A program made the position numbers and the translations under genes. A DNA stretch of 64,000 nucleotides from Stereum hirsutum FP-91666 SS1 (taxonomy: Eukaryota > Basidiomycota > Agaricomycetes > Russulales > Stereaceae), in contig NW_006763144.1 of the NCBI RefSeq assembly GCF_000264905.1, forward strand, positions 558,001 to 622,000. The letters run 5' to 3'. Below, piece by piece: positions 45,549 to 56,886 of the stretch. The stretch's first letter is position 1. Every line of letters starts with the position of its first letter. A model generated the notes under the pieces. That model ran no database searches. It was not told the DNA's origin and worked only from the letters and a program-made list of their open reading frames with translations.

Positions 45549-47464
45549 ATGGATGCCATCGCCAACGCCGTTCTTCAGAGAGGATATGACCTTCTTGATA
45601 GGGTATGTGGCCTGCCTCTTGCGTCTCAAAATGAGAATAAACGGACTGCCTCTCTGACTTTGCTTGACAATACACAGGGTCTGGTGCCAGACTTCGTTCT
45701 CCGGCGCGCCATCCGCCTCCTTCTACACCAACGTCTCCGCGAAATAAACCATGGTTCCATCGCAACAAACCACGCTGCGAAGATAGCGTGGATAGAGAGG
45801 TCGAAAGCGAGGCAGACAATAGCGGACGTCCCAGAGAAGGCGAATGAGCAGCATTATGAAGTTCGTTGAATCGATCTGCACACTTTTTTCGCCTCCTGTT
45901 GTTTCCATGGTTTTGGCCAATTGCACAGCACGTACAATGTCTTTCGCTCTTGCTCATAATGTTGTTATTCTCAGGTGTCTACAGATTTTATGATGTCCTG
46001 TCTCGGCCCCTACGCCAAATATTCTTCCTGTCTCTACCCCACTGGGAAAGAATCACTCGAAGAAGCGGAGGTGCTCATGATGGATCTGTATTGTAAGGAG
46101 GCGAAGTTGAAGGATGGACAGGATGTGCTTGACCTTGGGTGTGGTACGCCTCCTAACGTACCTCTATCCTTCTCGCCACTATATTCTAATGAAACGCATA
46201 ACGGCCGATATGGCAGGGTGGGGCAGTTTGTCTTTGTACTTGGGTCAGGTGCGTTATGCCTCGATATGATAGGTTGTAGTTTGTAGTTTGAACTAACCGC
46301 GAACCTTTCATTATTTCCCGAAGAGGTATCCCAAATCAAGAATCACAGGGCTTTCGAATTCGGCTACCCAGAAGATATATATTGATGAGCAGGCAAAGAA
46401 ACGCGGTTTGACCAACGTCAAAGTATGCTTCACCCTTGTCTTGTGATAACACATGATGCTGATGTTTCTTATTCTTGTAGATTATCACGGCGGATGTAAA
46501 TTTCGCTGAATTTCCCGAGAATGAGAGGCACGTTGACACCAAGTTGGACCACTCGGTCTAGCTCTTCGCTCGGTTCAGCAGCTTACACTTTACTGTCCGT
46601 TAGATTCGATCGAGTGTTGTCCATAGAGGTACTTTATCCTTTGTCATTTCATCGACTGCCCTCCGTTTTGACTGCACGACTGATGCAAGCCTAACCCGCG
46701 CAGATGTTTGAACACATGAAGAACTACGATCTCCTCCTCCGTAAAATCTCCACCTGGCTCAAACCCTCTGCCTCCAAACCCGGTCATATATCTAAGAGCA
46801 ACGGGTTACAACCCTCCGATTCATCGCTGACAGGAGCTGTCAAAGACCAGGCAAAAGGAGAGGATGCAGATCCGTCGTTGCTTTTCGTCCATATCTTTTG
46901 CCATAAGAGCCAAGTCTATGACTTTGAGGATGATGATGGATGGATGGCGCAGACGTTCTTCTCTGGTCTGTTTCTGCTCCCTCTACTCATTCACACCTCG
47001 TCCACTGATCCAATTCATCTCGCTTTCAAATCACATCACAACGATGAATAGGCGGAACAATGCCCTCCCACGACCTGCTCGCCTACTTCCAATCCGACCT
47101 CACTTTACTTAAGTCGACTTACATCCCAGGAACGCACTACGCGCGCACGCTCACGCAATGGCTCAACTTGCAAGATTCGAATGCGAAGGCCGGATTGAAG
47201 GAACTTGAAGTGGATGCAGAGAGGAAGTTGGGAACTGGAAAGGGAGGGGAGGGGAGGAAAACGTGGTATAGGTTTAGAGTGTTTTATATTGCTTGTGCGG
47301 AGTTGTTTGGGTTCAGGGGTGGGGAGGAGTGAGTGTTTCTTGTCTTCTTTCTATCACATATCATGGGCAGAGGCAGGTAAACGAGTTGCAAGAGGTGTGT
47401 ACTGAAATTGTTATTTTTTCGTAGGTGGGGAGTCGGGCACTACGTTTTCAAGCGCAAAGATTAG
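45549..47464 (+). CDS. SAM-dependent methyltransferase, cyclopropane-fatty-acid synthase family
   Basis: Ten exons: 45549-45602, 45678-45860, 45975-46143, 46217-46248, 46324-46422, 46481-46527, 46604-46628, 46704-46965, 47052-47328, 47425-47464; 395 residues. The Rossmann methyltransferase core is clear: [18 protein letters not shown] (motif I, from about residue 129), [27 protein letters not shown], then [20 protein letters not shown]. Next come the family's [17 protein letters not shown] and [18 protein letters not shown]. This arrangement matches CFA synthase-like and coclaurine N-methyltransferase-like enzymes, so the substrate may be a lipid or a small amine; I cannot tell which. The intron at 46528-46603 needs a GC donor: only that joint gives [12 protein letters not shown] in frame. 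The first intron (75 bp) is in frame and stop-free, so it could be retained. Confidence 0.88.
46528..46603 (+). other. GC-AG intron
   Basis: Donor AG|GCACGT, acceptor GTTAG|A, 76 bp, phase 2. No GT donor in the vicinity restores the conserved [13 protein letters not shown] frame. Confidence 0.7.
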
Positions 47465-48422
47465 TCGAGGGCAAGGGAGGTAGAGTGTGCATAGAGCCAA
47501 GTTCACTACTTTGATTCTTGCCTCTCAGTATCGTCTGCAAAGCGTTCCAGGTTTAACTCATTCATTCACTGGTGCACTGTGCACTGTGTGAAAATTGTAC
47601 GAGGCTCTCACTACGAACCATGCTTGCCGCCGTCATCACCGTATTATTCTTGGTAGGCCATCCGCATTGGACACAGCTGACCCGTCGCTGTGCCCCGTAT
47701 ATAGCTGTGGTTAGTCTGGTTTTAGCTTCGCCACTCGCACGTCGTCGATGCAGCCTCGAGACCAGTAATTGAAGGACGGGCTGATGCTGTTTCATCACCA
47801 TCCCGAGTGCCGCATCAGATCGCGTATTGGGGCAGTTGAACGGACCAGTCCGAGACTTTGCTTCGTGAAAACGAGTATCACGACTCCGGACAAGGTTTGT
47901 TTGCTCACAGCTAGGTTTTTCGCTCGACTCAGAACTGTCGCAGGGTCAGCATCCAAGATAGTGTATCCTCATCTTGTGACTTTGCTTCGGATTTATCCTC
48001 TATATCATGGGCAGTTATCTTTTTCTCACCACTGGCATCGACGAATTCTGATCTCCCATGCACGTCACGCTGTCTCAAAATTGCTGGTTGTCTTCAGCTT
48101 CCGAATATAACTCCATGCGCCAAATATAGGACATCCTTTCCCCAACTTTTCCCGCTTGCTTATCCGCAAGCAGCTTCTTGCCTACTATCAGTGAGACTTC
48201 CTCCGACCCGGCTTCAGTTGACGACAGCTGTCTGCCATCACTCTACTATGGAACACTGTGGGATGGCTTTCTCGGCTAGGCTTTGCGACGGGAATTCTGA
48301 ATTACTTATACCTGAGCTTCGCTGCTGCTCGACCTTTCCCCTCGTCCGTCTGCTTGTACGGCTGTCTGTCTCAAGCCAACAACGAGAACAGACATTTACC
48401 CAGGCTTTGCGGTTAGCTCACG
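47465..48422. other. Intergenic region
   Basis: About 960 bp between two genes on the same strand. No gene or repeat supported; contains the promoter of the peptidase gene. Confidence 0.4.
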
Positions 48423-51400
48423 ATGCGTATCACACAGCTCGTTTGCGTCGTCTCATGGGTCGGAGCCTTCTCAGCTCTCGCTATCCCTCACACGACCTCC
48501 ACCCACACAATCCACGAGACCCGCCCACACTCGGCTCTACCCCGCGAATGGACTAAACGCAAACTCCCCTCTTCCTCTGTCCTGCCTCTTCGTATCGGCC
48601 TCAAACAACAAAACACCTACAAGCTCGAAGAACTCCTACTCTCCGTTTCGCACCCGTCTTCGCCCGAGTACGGTAAACATTGGACCCCGAAACAGGTCGT
48701 TGATTATTTTAGGCCGAGTGAAGAGACGGTGCAAAGTGTAGTTGGGTGGTTAGAGGATGAGGGGATCGAGAGACAGAGGGTGAAGGTTAGCGGGAATGGG
48801 GGATGGGTTGAGGTCAAGGCGAGTGTGGAGGAAGTGGAGAGTTTGTTGAAGACGGAGTATCATGCGTATGAGCACCCGTCGGGGGCTAAGCAGATTGGTA
48901 TGTCTGTTCCGCGTACGATGACTTTGGATGATGTTGATATAAACATGGTTGTATACGAAGGTTGTGAGTCGTACTCCCTCCCTGAACATATCCGCGAGCA
49001 CGTCGATCTCGTCAAACCTACTGTGCACTTCAACCACCGCCTTAGTGGCGATCCTGTCAAACGTAGCCAGAAATTCAAGCGAACCGATACGAAGTTGGGC
49101 ATGCCATCCTCTAACAATGGACCGAAAACAAATGGGAAGAAGGTCACCCTCCCACCGACATTGGCCAACTGTGAGTCGGACATGTTCGTCATCAAGAATG
49201 ATTGCAAATGCTGAGTTATTTTCACTTTGCGCTTTAAATAGGCGACGAGTTTATCACGCTCGACTGCTTGAGGGCGTTATATTCTATCGACTATACCCCT
49301 GTGGCGTCAGACAAGAACTCCTAGTAAGCGTCACGCCACACTCAATTTCATCAATATTAACGCCCATATACTGACCAAAGTCCCTGGATTCTTCAGTGGC
49401 ATCGTTGAGTTCACCCCTCAAGCGTTTTTACCTGGTGATCTCGACCTATTCTTCGCGTGAGTATGGCTTACGATCTTCCGTGTGGCCCAGCTAGTTTACT
49501 GAGAATCCGATTCTGTCTGGCCGAGACAGCAACTTCTCGCCCTCGCAAGTCGGCCAACGTCCCAACTTCATCTCCATAGACGGAGGTCCATCTCCTTTCT
49601 TATATTCCCTCGACCAACATAATACTGACGACTTTCCATCGTTTGTGGCGCCCGACGCTACACCAGGTGTGGCCCAAACCCAAAATCAATCTTTCGACTT
49701 CAACGGCGAATCCGATCTTGACCTCGAATACGCGATGGGGCTCACCAACCCTCTTAATATCACCCTCTTGCAGACGGGAGACCTCGTCGAAGGCGCAGGG
49801 TTTGATAACTGGTTGGATGCTGTTGATGCGAGCTTTTGTACGTTTGATGGTGGTGACGTGCCCGGTCAGGATGGGATTTATCCAGATGACGAACCTGGGG
49901 GGTTCAATCGTGCGTCTGATCTTTCTTACCAAAGTGAGAGCAGGTGCTGATGTGGCGTTGCGAGCACAGAGAGCGAGTCGTGCGGAATCATCGCACCGCC
50001 GAACGTTGTTTCGACCTCGTACGGGCAGGATGAGGTGACGGCTACCGTGGCGTATGCTACACGCCAGTGTACCGAATATGGAAAAGTACGTTTGCTATCC
50101 TCCCCATACCCTGTTTTTCCTCTTCGCATACCCTTCCTTGATAGCTATCACGCTCAATGTTCAAAGCTAACCGCGGGTTTTTTTTAAATAGCTAGGCATG
50201 ATGGGCACCACCGTTTTGTACAGCACTGGCGATTCCGGAGTAGCTGGGAACGGTGGTTGTATCACTCCGAATGGGACGGCTGAGTCTACAGATCCCGATG
50301 CGATCATGTTCAATGTATGCTTTTTATTCTGCTACTATGTCATCTATTGTGAACTCAGCTGATATAGTGTGGTTTACTTGTAGCCTGACTTCCCTGTGAG
50401 CCTTATTTCGCTCAGTCATATGTAGTCAAAACCCACAACTGACCAAGACTCAATGGCGATAACAACATGGGGTCATGATAGGCCGGATGTCCGTTCATCA
50501 CGGCCGTCGGAGCTACTCAAGTGAGCCCGAACATGACCGTGTTCGATCCCGAGAGTGCTTGTGAGCAAGTGGTACGTATCACCCATTTGGCACTGTTATT
50601 GTATCCTGAATCACTCATCGGTCTTTTATTGGCGCGCGATGCTCCCTCACGGCGTTGTTTTGTCTGAACGCAGATCTTTAGTGGCGGGGGCTTTTCCAAC
50701 ATCTTCAACATGCCTTCCTACCAGGCCGACGCCGTCACCAGCTTCTTGACGAACCATCCGCCTCCGTATAGTGCGAAGCAGTTCAACAACTCTGGGACTG
50801 TAGGTCTTCTCATTGTTAGTACACTTGCGGAACTTGAGGGCTGATGTTAGCGCGGGTACAGAGTCGCGCGTTCCCAGATTTGTCTGCGAATGGGTATGTC
50901 GTCGTTTCTTCCAAATGATAAAATCTCTGAAATTTTTGTGTTGTGTTGTGCGCAGGGCGAACTACGTGATTGGTATGTTTATCGATCATCATTGCTTCAA
51001 ATAAGAACTCGGATATGTTCAACTGAAATTCGACGTAGGCATCGATGGCGAGTTCCAGTTGGTCTTCGGGACATCTGCTTCCTCTCCAGTTGTTGGCTCT
51101 ATCATCGCACTCATCAACGACGCGAGGATCGCTGCTGGGAAAGGACCTGTCGGTAATTATTTTCTTTCACTTTAGTATTTCTTTAGTGGCTGACTTTGTG
51201 GCGTAGGATTTATCAACCCTGCGGTACGTTCTGAAACGCTTTCAGTCGCTTCACATCGGTGAATAACTGGTCCAACGATGCGGGCGCTGTAGATCTATTC
51301 AACTGACTTCGCGGGTGCGTTCCACGATATCACGAACGGCACGAACCAAGGCTGTGGTGCGTTCTTCAATTCTCTCAAGCATCCATTTGTATTATTCGCA

Positions 51401-51689
51401 TTGTTCTTACCTACCTGTGGATTCATAGGCACTGTCGGCTTCACTGCGTAGGTGTTCCACCATCCTACACGATAGAAAACATGTCTGTTGCTAACGTATA
51501 ACTCCACCCTCCTCGTAATCGTAGCGTAAAGGGCTGGGATCCTGTTACCGGCGAGTTCCTCTGCGTCTTTCCCCTCTTCCTCTCCATCTGCGTGCTGGCT
51601 AACCTCGTCTCTCGGTCCTTCTTGCGTCGATAGGAGTGGGCACACCAAACATGACGGCGCTCATGCCTCTGTTCCTTGCGTTGCCCTGA
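48423..51689 (+). CDS. Secreted sedolisin-type serine peptidase (family S53)
   Basis: Acid-acting secreted peptidase of the tripeptidyl-peptidase/sedolisin family. Nineteen exons: 48423-48897, 48961-49170, 49242-49323, 49397-49456, 49530-49585, 49667-49909, 49970-50085, 50192-50314, 50384-50395, 50482-50571, 50674-50799, 50862-50893, 50956-50972, 51039-51152, 51207-51223, 51293-51356, 51429-51447, 51525-51550, 51634-51689; 645 residues. Signal peptide about residues 1-20, then a pro-kumamolisin activation domain (SPEYGKHWTPKQVVDYF). The catalytic Glu and Asp lie in NGESDLDLEYAM (E309, D313), the oxyanion Asp in STGDSG (D428), and the nucleophile in VFGTSASSP (S560). Calcium-site residues lie near GWDPVTGVGTPN. 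Exons of 12-19 nt occur four times. The last intron (51551-51633) uses a GC donor. The 81-bp intron at 49586 is in frame and stop-free. Confidence 0.92.
51551..51633 (+). other. GC-AG intron
   Basis: Donor CCG|GCGAGT, acceptor CGATAG|GA, 83 bp, phase 1. It joins VTG to VGTPNMTAL, the invariant C-terminal motif of the family; no GT donor does this. Confidence 0.7.
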
Positions 51690-52664
51690 TCACCCGGTAC
51701 CTTTATTCTCAAGAGCTTTGTGGCGTTCAGGTCACTTCGATGGACTATATGCTTATTGTGTCCAAAATCTCGAGTTTGTTGATGTGGGGTAGTCGATAAA
51801 CAGTTCAGCGTATAGACTGCTACGCCTCGAAGAATGTTGCGGTCGTGAGATCTTCTCAATCGTTTTCGCCCGTCGGAGGACACTGATGCTTGCAAAGCTG
51901 GGTGCCCATACCGGCTCCGCAGACCCTAGATTGCAACACTACAGGTAGTGTGCTTTGGCTCAAGGACTTCTCTTCGCACGACTCGGACTGTCTTCATGTG
52001 CTGAGAAGCGGACGTGATATCCCGGGTGGGCATTTTGTTCGCATCCTCCACGGCATCTTCAGAGCTACGAGGTGAGATCTTGGTTTGGGTTTCTCTGGTT
52101 CCGTCATGGCTGCCAGTGTGTCCGCATCAGTATCCGAATTAGGCAGCTCGAGTAACGCCGTTAAGCGCGCTTGTCCGCCTTGTTTCCTTCCGCCTCTCAG
52201 TTCAGCTCTTTTCCTCAATTGCTACCCTCTGACTTAGACAGGTAGGACTCGAACTAAACTGTATCTGCTTGGCGTCTTTCGCTTATTCATCTCGGTGCCT
52301 GTAGTTGGAGCTTTGACCCAAGGCGAAGCGTGAGGCGCCTGACGCGGTGCCCACTAGCCGACGTGATAAACTCCAAACTATATTCTGATTTCCCTGCTAT
52401 CTGAAGGCTGCTTTCCACATGCCACCTCACAAGGTAAAGCAGTGCGAAGTGTATTGTGACGGACGCGTTGATCCAATCATGCATTTTTGGGGCGTTAAAA
52501 GCCTCGGTGTAACGACCGAGTCGAAAAGCATATAAACCACCGAAGGGGAAGCGCACTGTTGTATCATCGACCCCTCCTTACGACTCACCTGAGCAGAACC
52601 TTGCTCACCTCCCTCTCTAGTCTTTTTTTGTCGTCCAAAGGCCCCCCATTCACCCAATATAACG
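51690..52664. other. Intergenic region
   Basis: About 970 bp. No supported gene. The right part carries the TATA box of the next gene. Confidence 0.45.
52530..52535 (+). promoter_or_regulatory. TATA box of the CFEM-like gene
   Basis: TATAAA, 130 bp before the ATG at 52665, in GCATATAAACCACC. Confidence 0.6.
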
Positions 52665-53115
52665 ATGAGAGCTGCCATAGTACTTATCCTATCGAGCCTG
52701 GCTGTCTTGGGACCGGCAGCCGTCCTCGCGCAGAATGCTACCCTCCCGGACTGCGAGCAAGGTTGTGCAGATAGTGCTCTCTCCAATTCAGGATGCTCTT
52801 CGTACGTCTTTCCATTATCCTTCACTTTCTCCCCCCTTCGTCTTCCACCTCCTCTCCGCGTCAATCATTCCCCGTCGGCAGAGCGACGAGCTAACCCGAC
52901 CTTTCACTCGCATACGCATACTAAATCATCCGGGCGAATTCAATAGCTTCAATGACACCGACTGTATCTGCACCGGCGGCACGTGTGCCAACTTCAATAT
53001 TTTCTGGGGTCGATGTGTGGGGGACGTGCCATCGTGTACCACGGACGATTATAATGCCGCACTGGCGTGGCATGATGATCTTTGTGCGGGCCACACTCCG
53101 GATTGCGAGTCATGA
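52665..53115 (+). CDS. Small secreted cysteine-rich (CFEM-like) protein
   Basis: Exons 52665-52801 and 52947-53115, 145-bp intron, 101 residues. A clear signal peptide (MRAAIVLILSSLAVLGPAAV then LAQ, cut near residue 22) is followed by a cysteine pattern: PDCEQGC, then GCSS, DCICTGGTC, GRCVGDVPSC and DDLC. The order C-x3-C, C, CxC, C and C-x6-C resembles the CFEM domain of fungal surface and haem-handling proteins. No transmembrane segment or obvious GPI signal follows, so it is probably released. The intron is longer than usual here and could hide a small exon. Function inferred only from the fold class. Confidence 0.75.
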
Positions 53116-54401
53116 GACTCCAGAGTATGGAGATTGAGAATGCAGGTCTGTCAACTTTGTCAGAGTGCCCAGTGGCCCTTAGAATGTACTATGAGAGCTG
53201 ACAATTTTTTTTCTGACTTGCGTTGTCTTTCAAAAGGACTGGTGTGATATAGGCTTTGTATATGTCGAGACTGTAATCTTGCATAACATTAGTTCAGTGG
53301 ACTTGGAACAGCGTCTGTTGCGTTTTTCTCTGACAGGCACATTGTGGCCCAAACCCGAGTCGGGTGAAATCGCGTTTCTTTAGGTTCCCACGGTTACCGC
53401 AGAGCACGAATCTGTTCACCGATTTAATGCACTGGCATCTATGAATTGTGTATGCTCTTACCCAGCCAGACAACCTCTGAATTAATGCCCTTATCCAACA
53501 CGAATAAATCTAAAATGCTGCCCTCATACGACATACGAACTCAGCGCCTGACCCAGCCGCCAGCACCAATGAAACACAACCCAGTACCCATCTTCCTACC
53601 TACCATAACGACTCGCATCACCGTCGCCTTCCCATGGCCGCATCAACAAGCTGAACGTTTCAGCAAAATTTATCCCCGCCAACGCGGTGGTGGAAACTTG
53701 TTAGGATGGGGAAGGCGAACTTCGCGGGGAGGGAGGACATGCGTTTAGCATGAGGTGATGCCAGTGCGCGGGCCTTCAAAACTCAGGAGTTCCAAGTTCA
53801 ATCTTCTTCTTCTGGATCTTAGAGCCTGAGCAAGGCCAATGTTACTTCTTCGACAATGACGGGTCTTGACTGTAAGAGTCCAACGCGCGTGTGTGAAGAG
53901 CTACTTGTTTCGAGAAGGGTGGCATGGGTCTATGCTGGTGATTTCACGGTTTGGTAGATACAGAAGAGACTGAGGAGTGAAGACGGGTAGAAACAGTTAT
54001 TAGAAAATTCGAGTCCGGAGAAACCGTATTCGGGATCTGAGAGGTTCTCTACGATGATAAGGTGGTGATCGGGGGAGACTTGGATCCCAGGAGGAAGTCG
54101 TGTATGTTTTCGTACAGTTTAAAGAGGACGATGACCGGAAAACGGGCAATGAAAACGGGAAGGAGGCTAGCGGAGGCAAATCTCTGAGTACGTACATCTG
54201 GCAACGACGACCATGCATTATGAAAACAGGAAGGAAAGCAACGACGACACAACGTCCACGATGTAGAAAACATATATACGGCGATAATTTATAACACACA
54301 CGGCACACTACACATCGAGGCAGATGTCAGTGTCAGGATCATAAGATCAGGGAGGTCTGCATTCGACACTCACATCGTTGGTACAACTGCATGAGCCCCG
54401 C
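53116..54401. other. Intergenic region
   Basis: About 1.3 kb between converging genes. Frames up to about 100 codons occur but show no domain. No repeat noted. Confidence 0.4.
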
Positions 54402-55280
54402 TCATCGCGCTTGTCCATCAACAACTGCCAACATCGACCCCGCACCACCCAGTTCCCTCACATCTTGCTCGATCCTGCTCAATCGCTCATCCATAGCCCA
54501 CATATTCTCGTATAGCCTCTCATACGACCCATCCAGCGCATGCAAGACTTCTCCAAACTCCTCATCCACATCCATAGCTTCGCCTCCGTCGAAGTCCCCA
54601 TCATCGAGGTAATCGTCGTCATCATCATCATCGAAATCACTGGCAAGCCCATCATCCCTCTTCGGATCATCGAAACGATGCCTGCGATTCCGATGATGGT
54701 CATGTGCAGGAGAAGACCTTCCTTCTACAGCGCCCTCGGCCTCGTCTTCGTCCCCATCTTCGTCCTCGTCATCTGCATCAAACCCAATCGCCTCTTCTTC
54801 CCGCCGCCTGACCTCTTTCTCCATCTCCTTATCGTGGCTGTCCTTTTCATTATGGTCACCAAGGTTCTCCCTCCGCCTCCTTCTGCCTCTGCCTTCTTCA
54901 GCCCCTTCCCTCTCTTTCGCCTCGCGTTCAACTTCTTCCTCCTTCTCCAATTCCCTAAGTTCCTCGAGTACACCTGCGAGCCCTTGTAATGCCTGCTGGC
55001 AATCCAACCTATCCTTGCCGATGGCCCTCAACGTCGCCATGAGTGGATCGAACGCATCAGGCGGTAACAGACACTGGTTGGTCACTTTGTTTTCGGCGAC
55101 CGCGACGGGCAGGCTGGGTGGTGGTGTGGGACACGGCGAAGAAGCCGGAGAAGAGGGCTGTGAGTGCGAGGATGGTGGGAGTGGGGAGGGCGAGTGCGAT
55201 GATGGCACAGGATGACGTATGGTTGGGGGTTGTAAGTGCATTTTGTCGAGATCGGAGGGTAGGGAGCGAGAAAATGCCAT
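54402..55280 (-). CDS. Hypothetical acidic protein, probably nuclear
   Basis: Single open frame of 292 residues beginning MAFSRSLPSDLDKM. The N-terminal ~60 residues are Ser/Pro-rich. A helical segment follows (CLLPPDAFDPLMATLRAIGK and LQGLAGVLEELRELEKEEEV), then a basic RGRRRRREN cluster, then long Asp/Glu runs. The C-terminal helix is SYERLYENMWAMDERLSRIE. The basic cluster and acidic tracts suggest a nuclear, nucleic-acid or histone-related role, but I recognise no family. The uninterrupted frame with ordered helices at both ends favours a real gene over a compositional artefact. Confidence 0.6.
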   Translation of the reverse strand: MAFSRSLPSDLDKMHLQPPTIRHPVPSSHSPSPLPPSSHSQPSSPASSPCPTPPPSLPVAVAENKVTNQCLLPPDAFDPLMATLRAIGKDRLDCQQALQGLAGVLEELRELEKEEEVEREAKEREGAEEGRGRRRRRENLGDHNEKDSHDKEMEKEVRRREEEAIGFDADDEDEDGDEDEAEGAVEGRSSPAHDHHRNRRHRFDDPKRDDGLASDFDDDDDDDYLDDGDFDGGEAMDVDEEFGEVLHALDGSYERLYENMWAMDERLSRIEQDVRELGGAGSMLAVVDGQAR

Positions 55281-56886
55281 GGTCGAGGAAGAACTGGTTG
55301 GTCTGGTTCGAAGTGCAAGTGGGCGATGGGTTCCAAGGTTCGGTGTGGGTCAGGAGTGGCTCACTGATAGAGCAGTAATGCGTGTACGTGATAGTGCGAA
55401 TGCAAGTGGGTCAGTGCAGAGGGGAGGTATGAGAGTAAGAGAGAGTGTCTGCGCGTGAGAAGTGGCTCTGCAAGAGGCTGTATATGGGGAGGCGGGATGG
55501 ATCGCCCTAAGATGGCGCACGGCGGGTCAAAAAAGATGGTTGGGATGGGGAAGAGGAAGGAAGGAGGAGAAGACGCCCAAGCTAGTCCACCTGCCCCGAC
55601 CTGCGTCCTTTTATAGCTCGCCGAACAACGGAAGCGAACCTAAACCGCGCTGTGTCACTGTCACCGAATCCAATCACGAAACCCACCACGGCGGGATTCC
55701 CCATTCGAGGGCCAAAGGACGACCACGTTTGACACGTGCAGCGCCTTTGGCTACATACGATGGCCCTTGACCAAATCGAAAGAGTCCTCTCAGGCGTTTC
55801 ACGTCCTTGCGTTCACCCAGCTGGCGTTAGCACAGCACAAGATCATTGACAGGTGAACGGCTGAATCTGCCTAAGCGTCTACACAGAAATGTGAATGGGC
55901 GAGTGTGTGGACATACTACCGGCAAACAATAAGCCAAAACTACGTCGGCACCTTCGGCAGGTCAAGGGGCCAAGGTGATCTGAGGAGCGTGGACCAGGAG
56001 CGTGAGGGAGGTAAGGACGATACCCAAGGAAGCCAAACTGGTTTCTTGCTTTGTTCAGGCTACCATAATAGGCTCCTTCGTATCGCGACTTCGAGGATCC
56101 GAAGTTCCGAACCGGGACAATCTGATACTCAGCGCGCGAAGAAGGAGCCCATCCGGAGGACTCGTCCCGCGGAAGAAAGGAGTGCGAATGGGCAGCTGGT
56201 CTCCCTCTTGCGGTCGAGACTGGCCTGTTTCTGTAGAAATAAGCAAATACTTAGAGTTAAAGAATCGCTCAGCCTGAGCCTTGCCCACCTGAGAACTGAA
56301 CAGAGCTTGAGGCTTGTCTCCGTCAAGTCTCCGTGGAGGTGAAGACCGAGAGTCTGAGAAAGGCAGTCATTTCACAGCACTTGCGGCAACTGCCGATAGA
56401 TATGATAACACGTGGGATATGTGGCGGTGGCACTTTGCAACAAGCGCGTAACTTACATTCAATAGAATTCAAACTCTGAAAAGATCCAACGACTCTTTCG
56501 ACCGTCGCAGTGAATGGAACTCGAGGAAACACAACCAGAGTGTCAAATAATATTACAGGACAAAGAGCAAGCAACAAAACTTATGATTCCTAGAAAGGAC
56601 CACACAAGGACCATACCAAACTCGAGAGCAAGCCGCTGCCAAATGACTCAAAGGAAGATGGTCACCGGCGCGGTCGAAAGCAGATAATTACGCTAACAAA
56701 AAGAAACGAATCCAGAGAAAGAGAAAGGGGAAGGGAAGGGGAACAAAAACCACTCGAATCCTGTACACTATACTGCCATTTGTCCACAGGCAACAATGGC
56801 TGCATTCCACTTCTCGGGGTATGCACACAACTATCAGCCAATAACTGCTTCTTCCTTTTACTTTCTGCTTCATTCCACACAGCGCC
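55281..56886. other. Intergenic region
   Basis: About 1.6 kb upstream of the acidic protein gene and downstream of ELL. A 145-codon plus-strand frame at 55905-56342 has no recognisable domain and I do not call it a gene. Confidence 0.4.

Noticed and set aside
52225..52260. tRNA T-arm-like GAGTCC/TTCGA string on the minus strand
   Set aside because: No matching acceptor stem, D arm or anticodon arm in the adjacent ~90 bases.
55905..56342. 145-codon plus-strand frame
   Set aside because: Arg/Ser-rich with no domain; likely chance frame in intergenic DNA.
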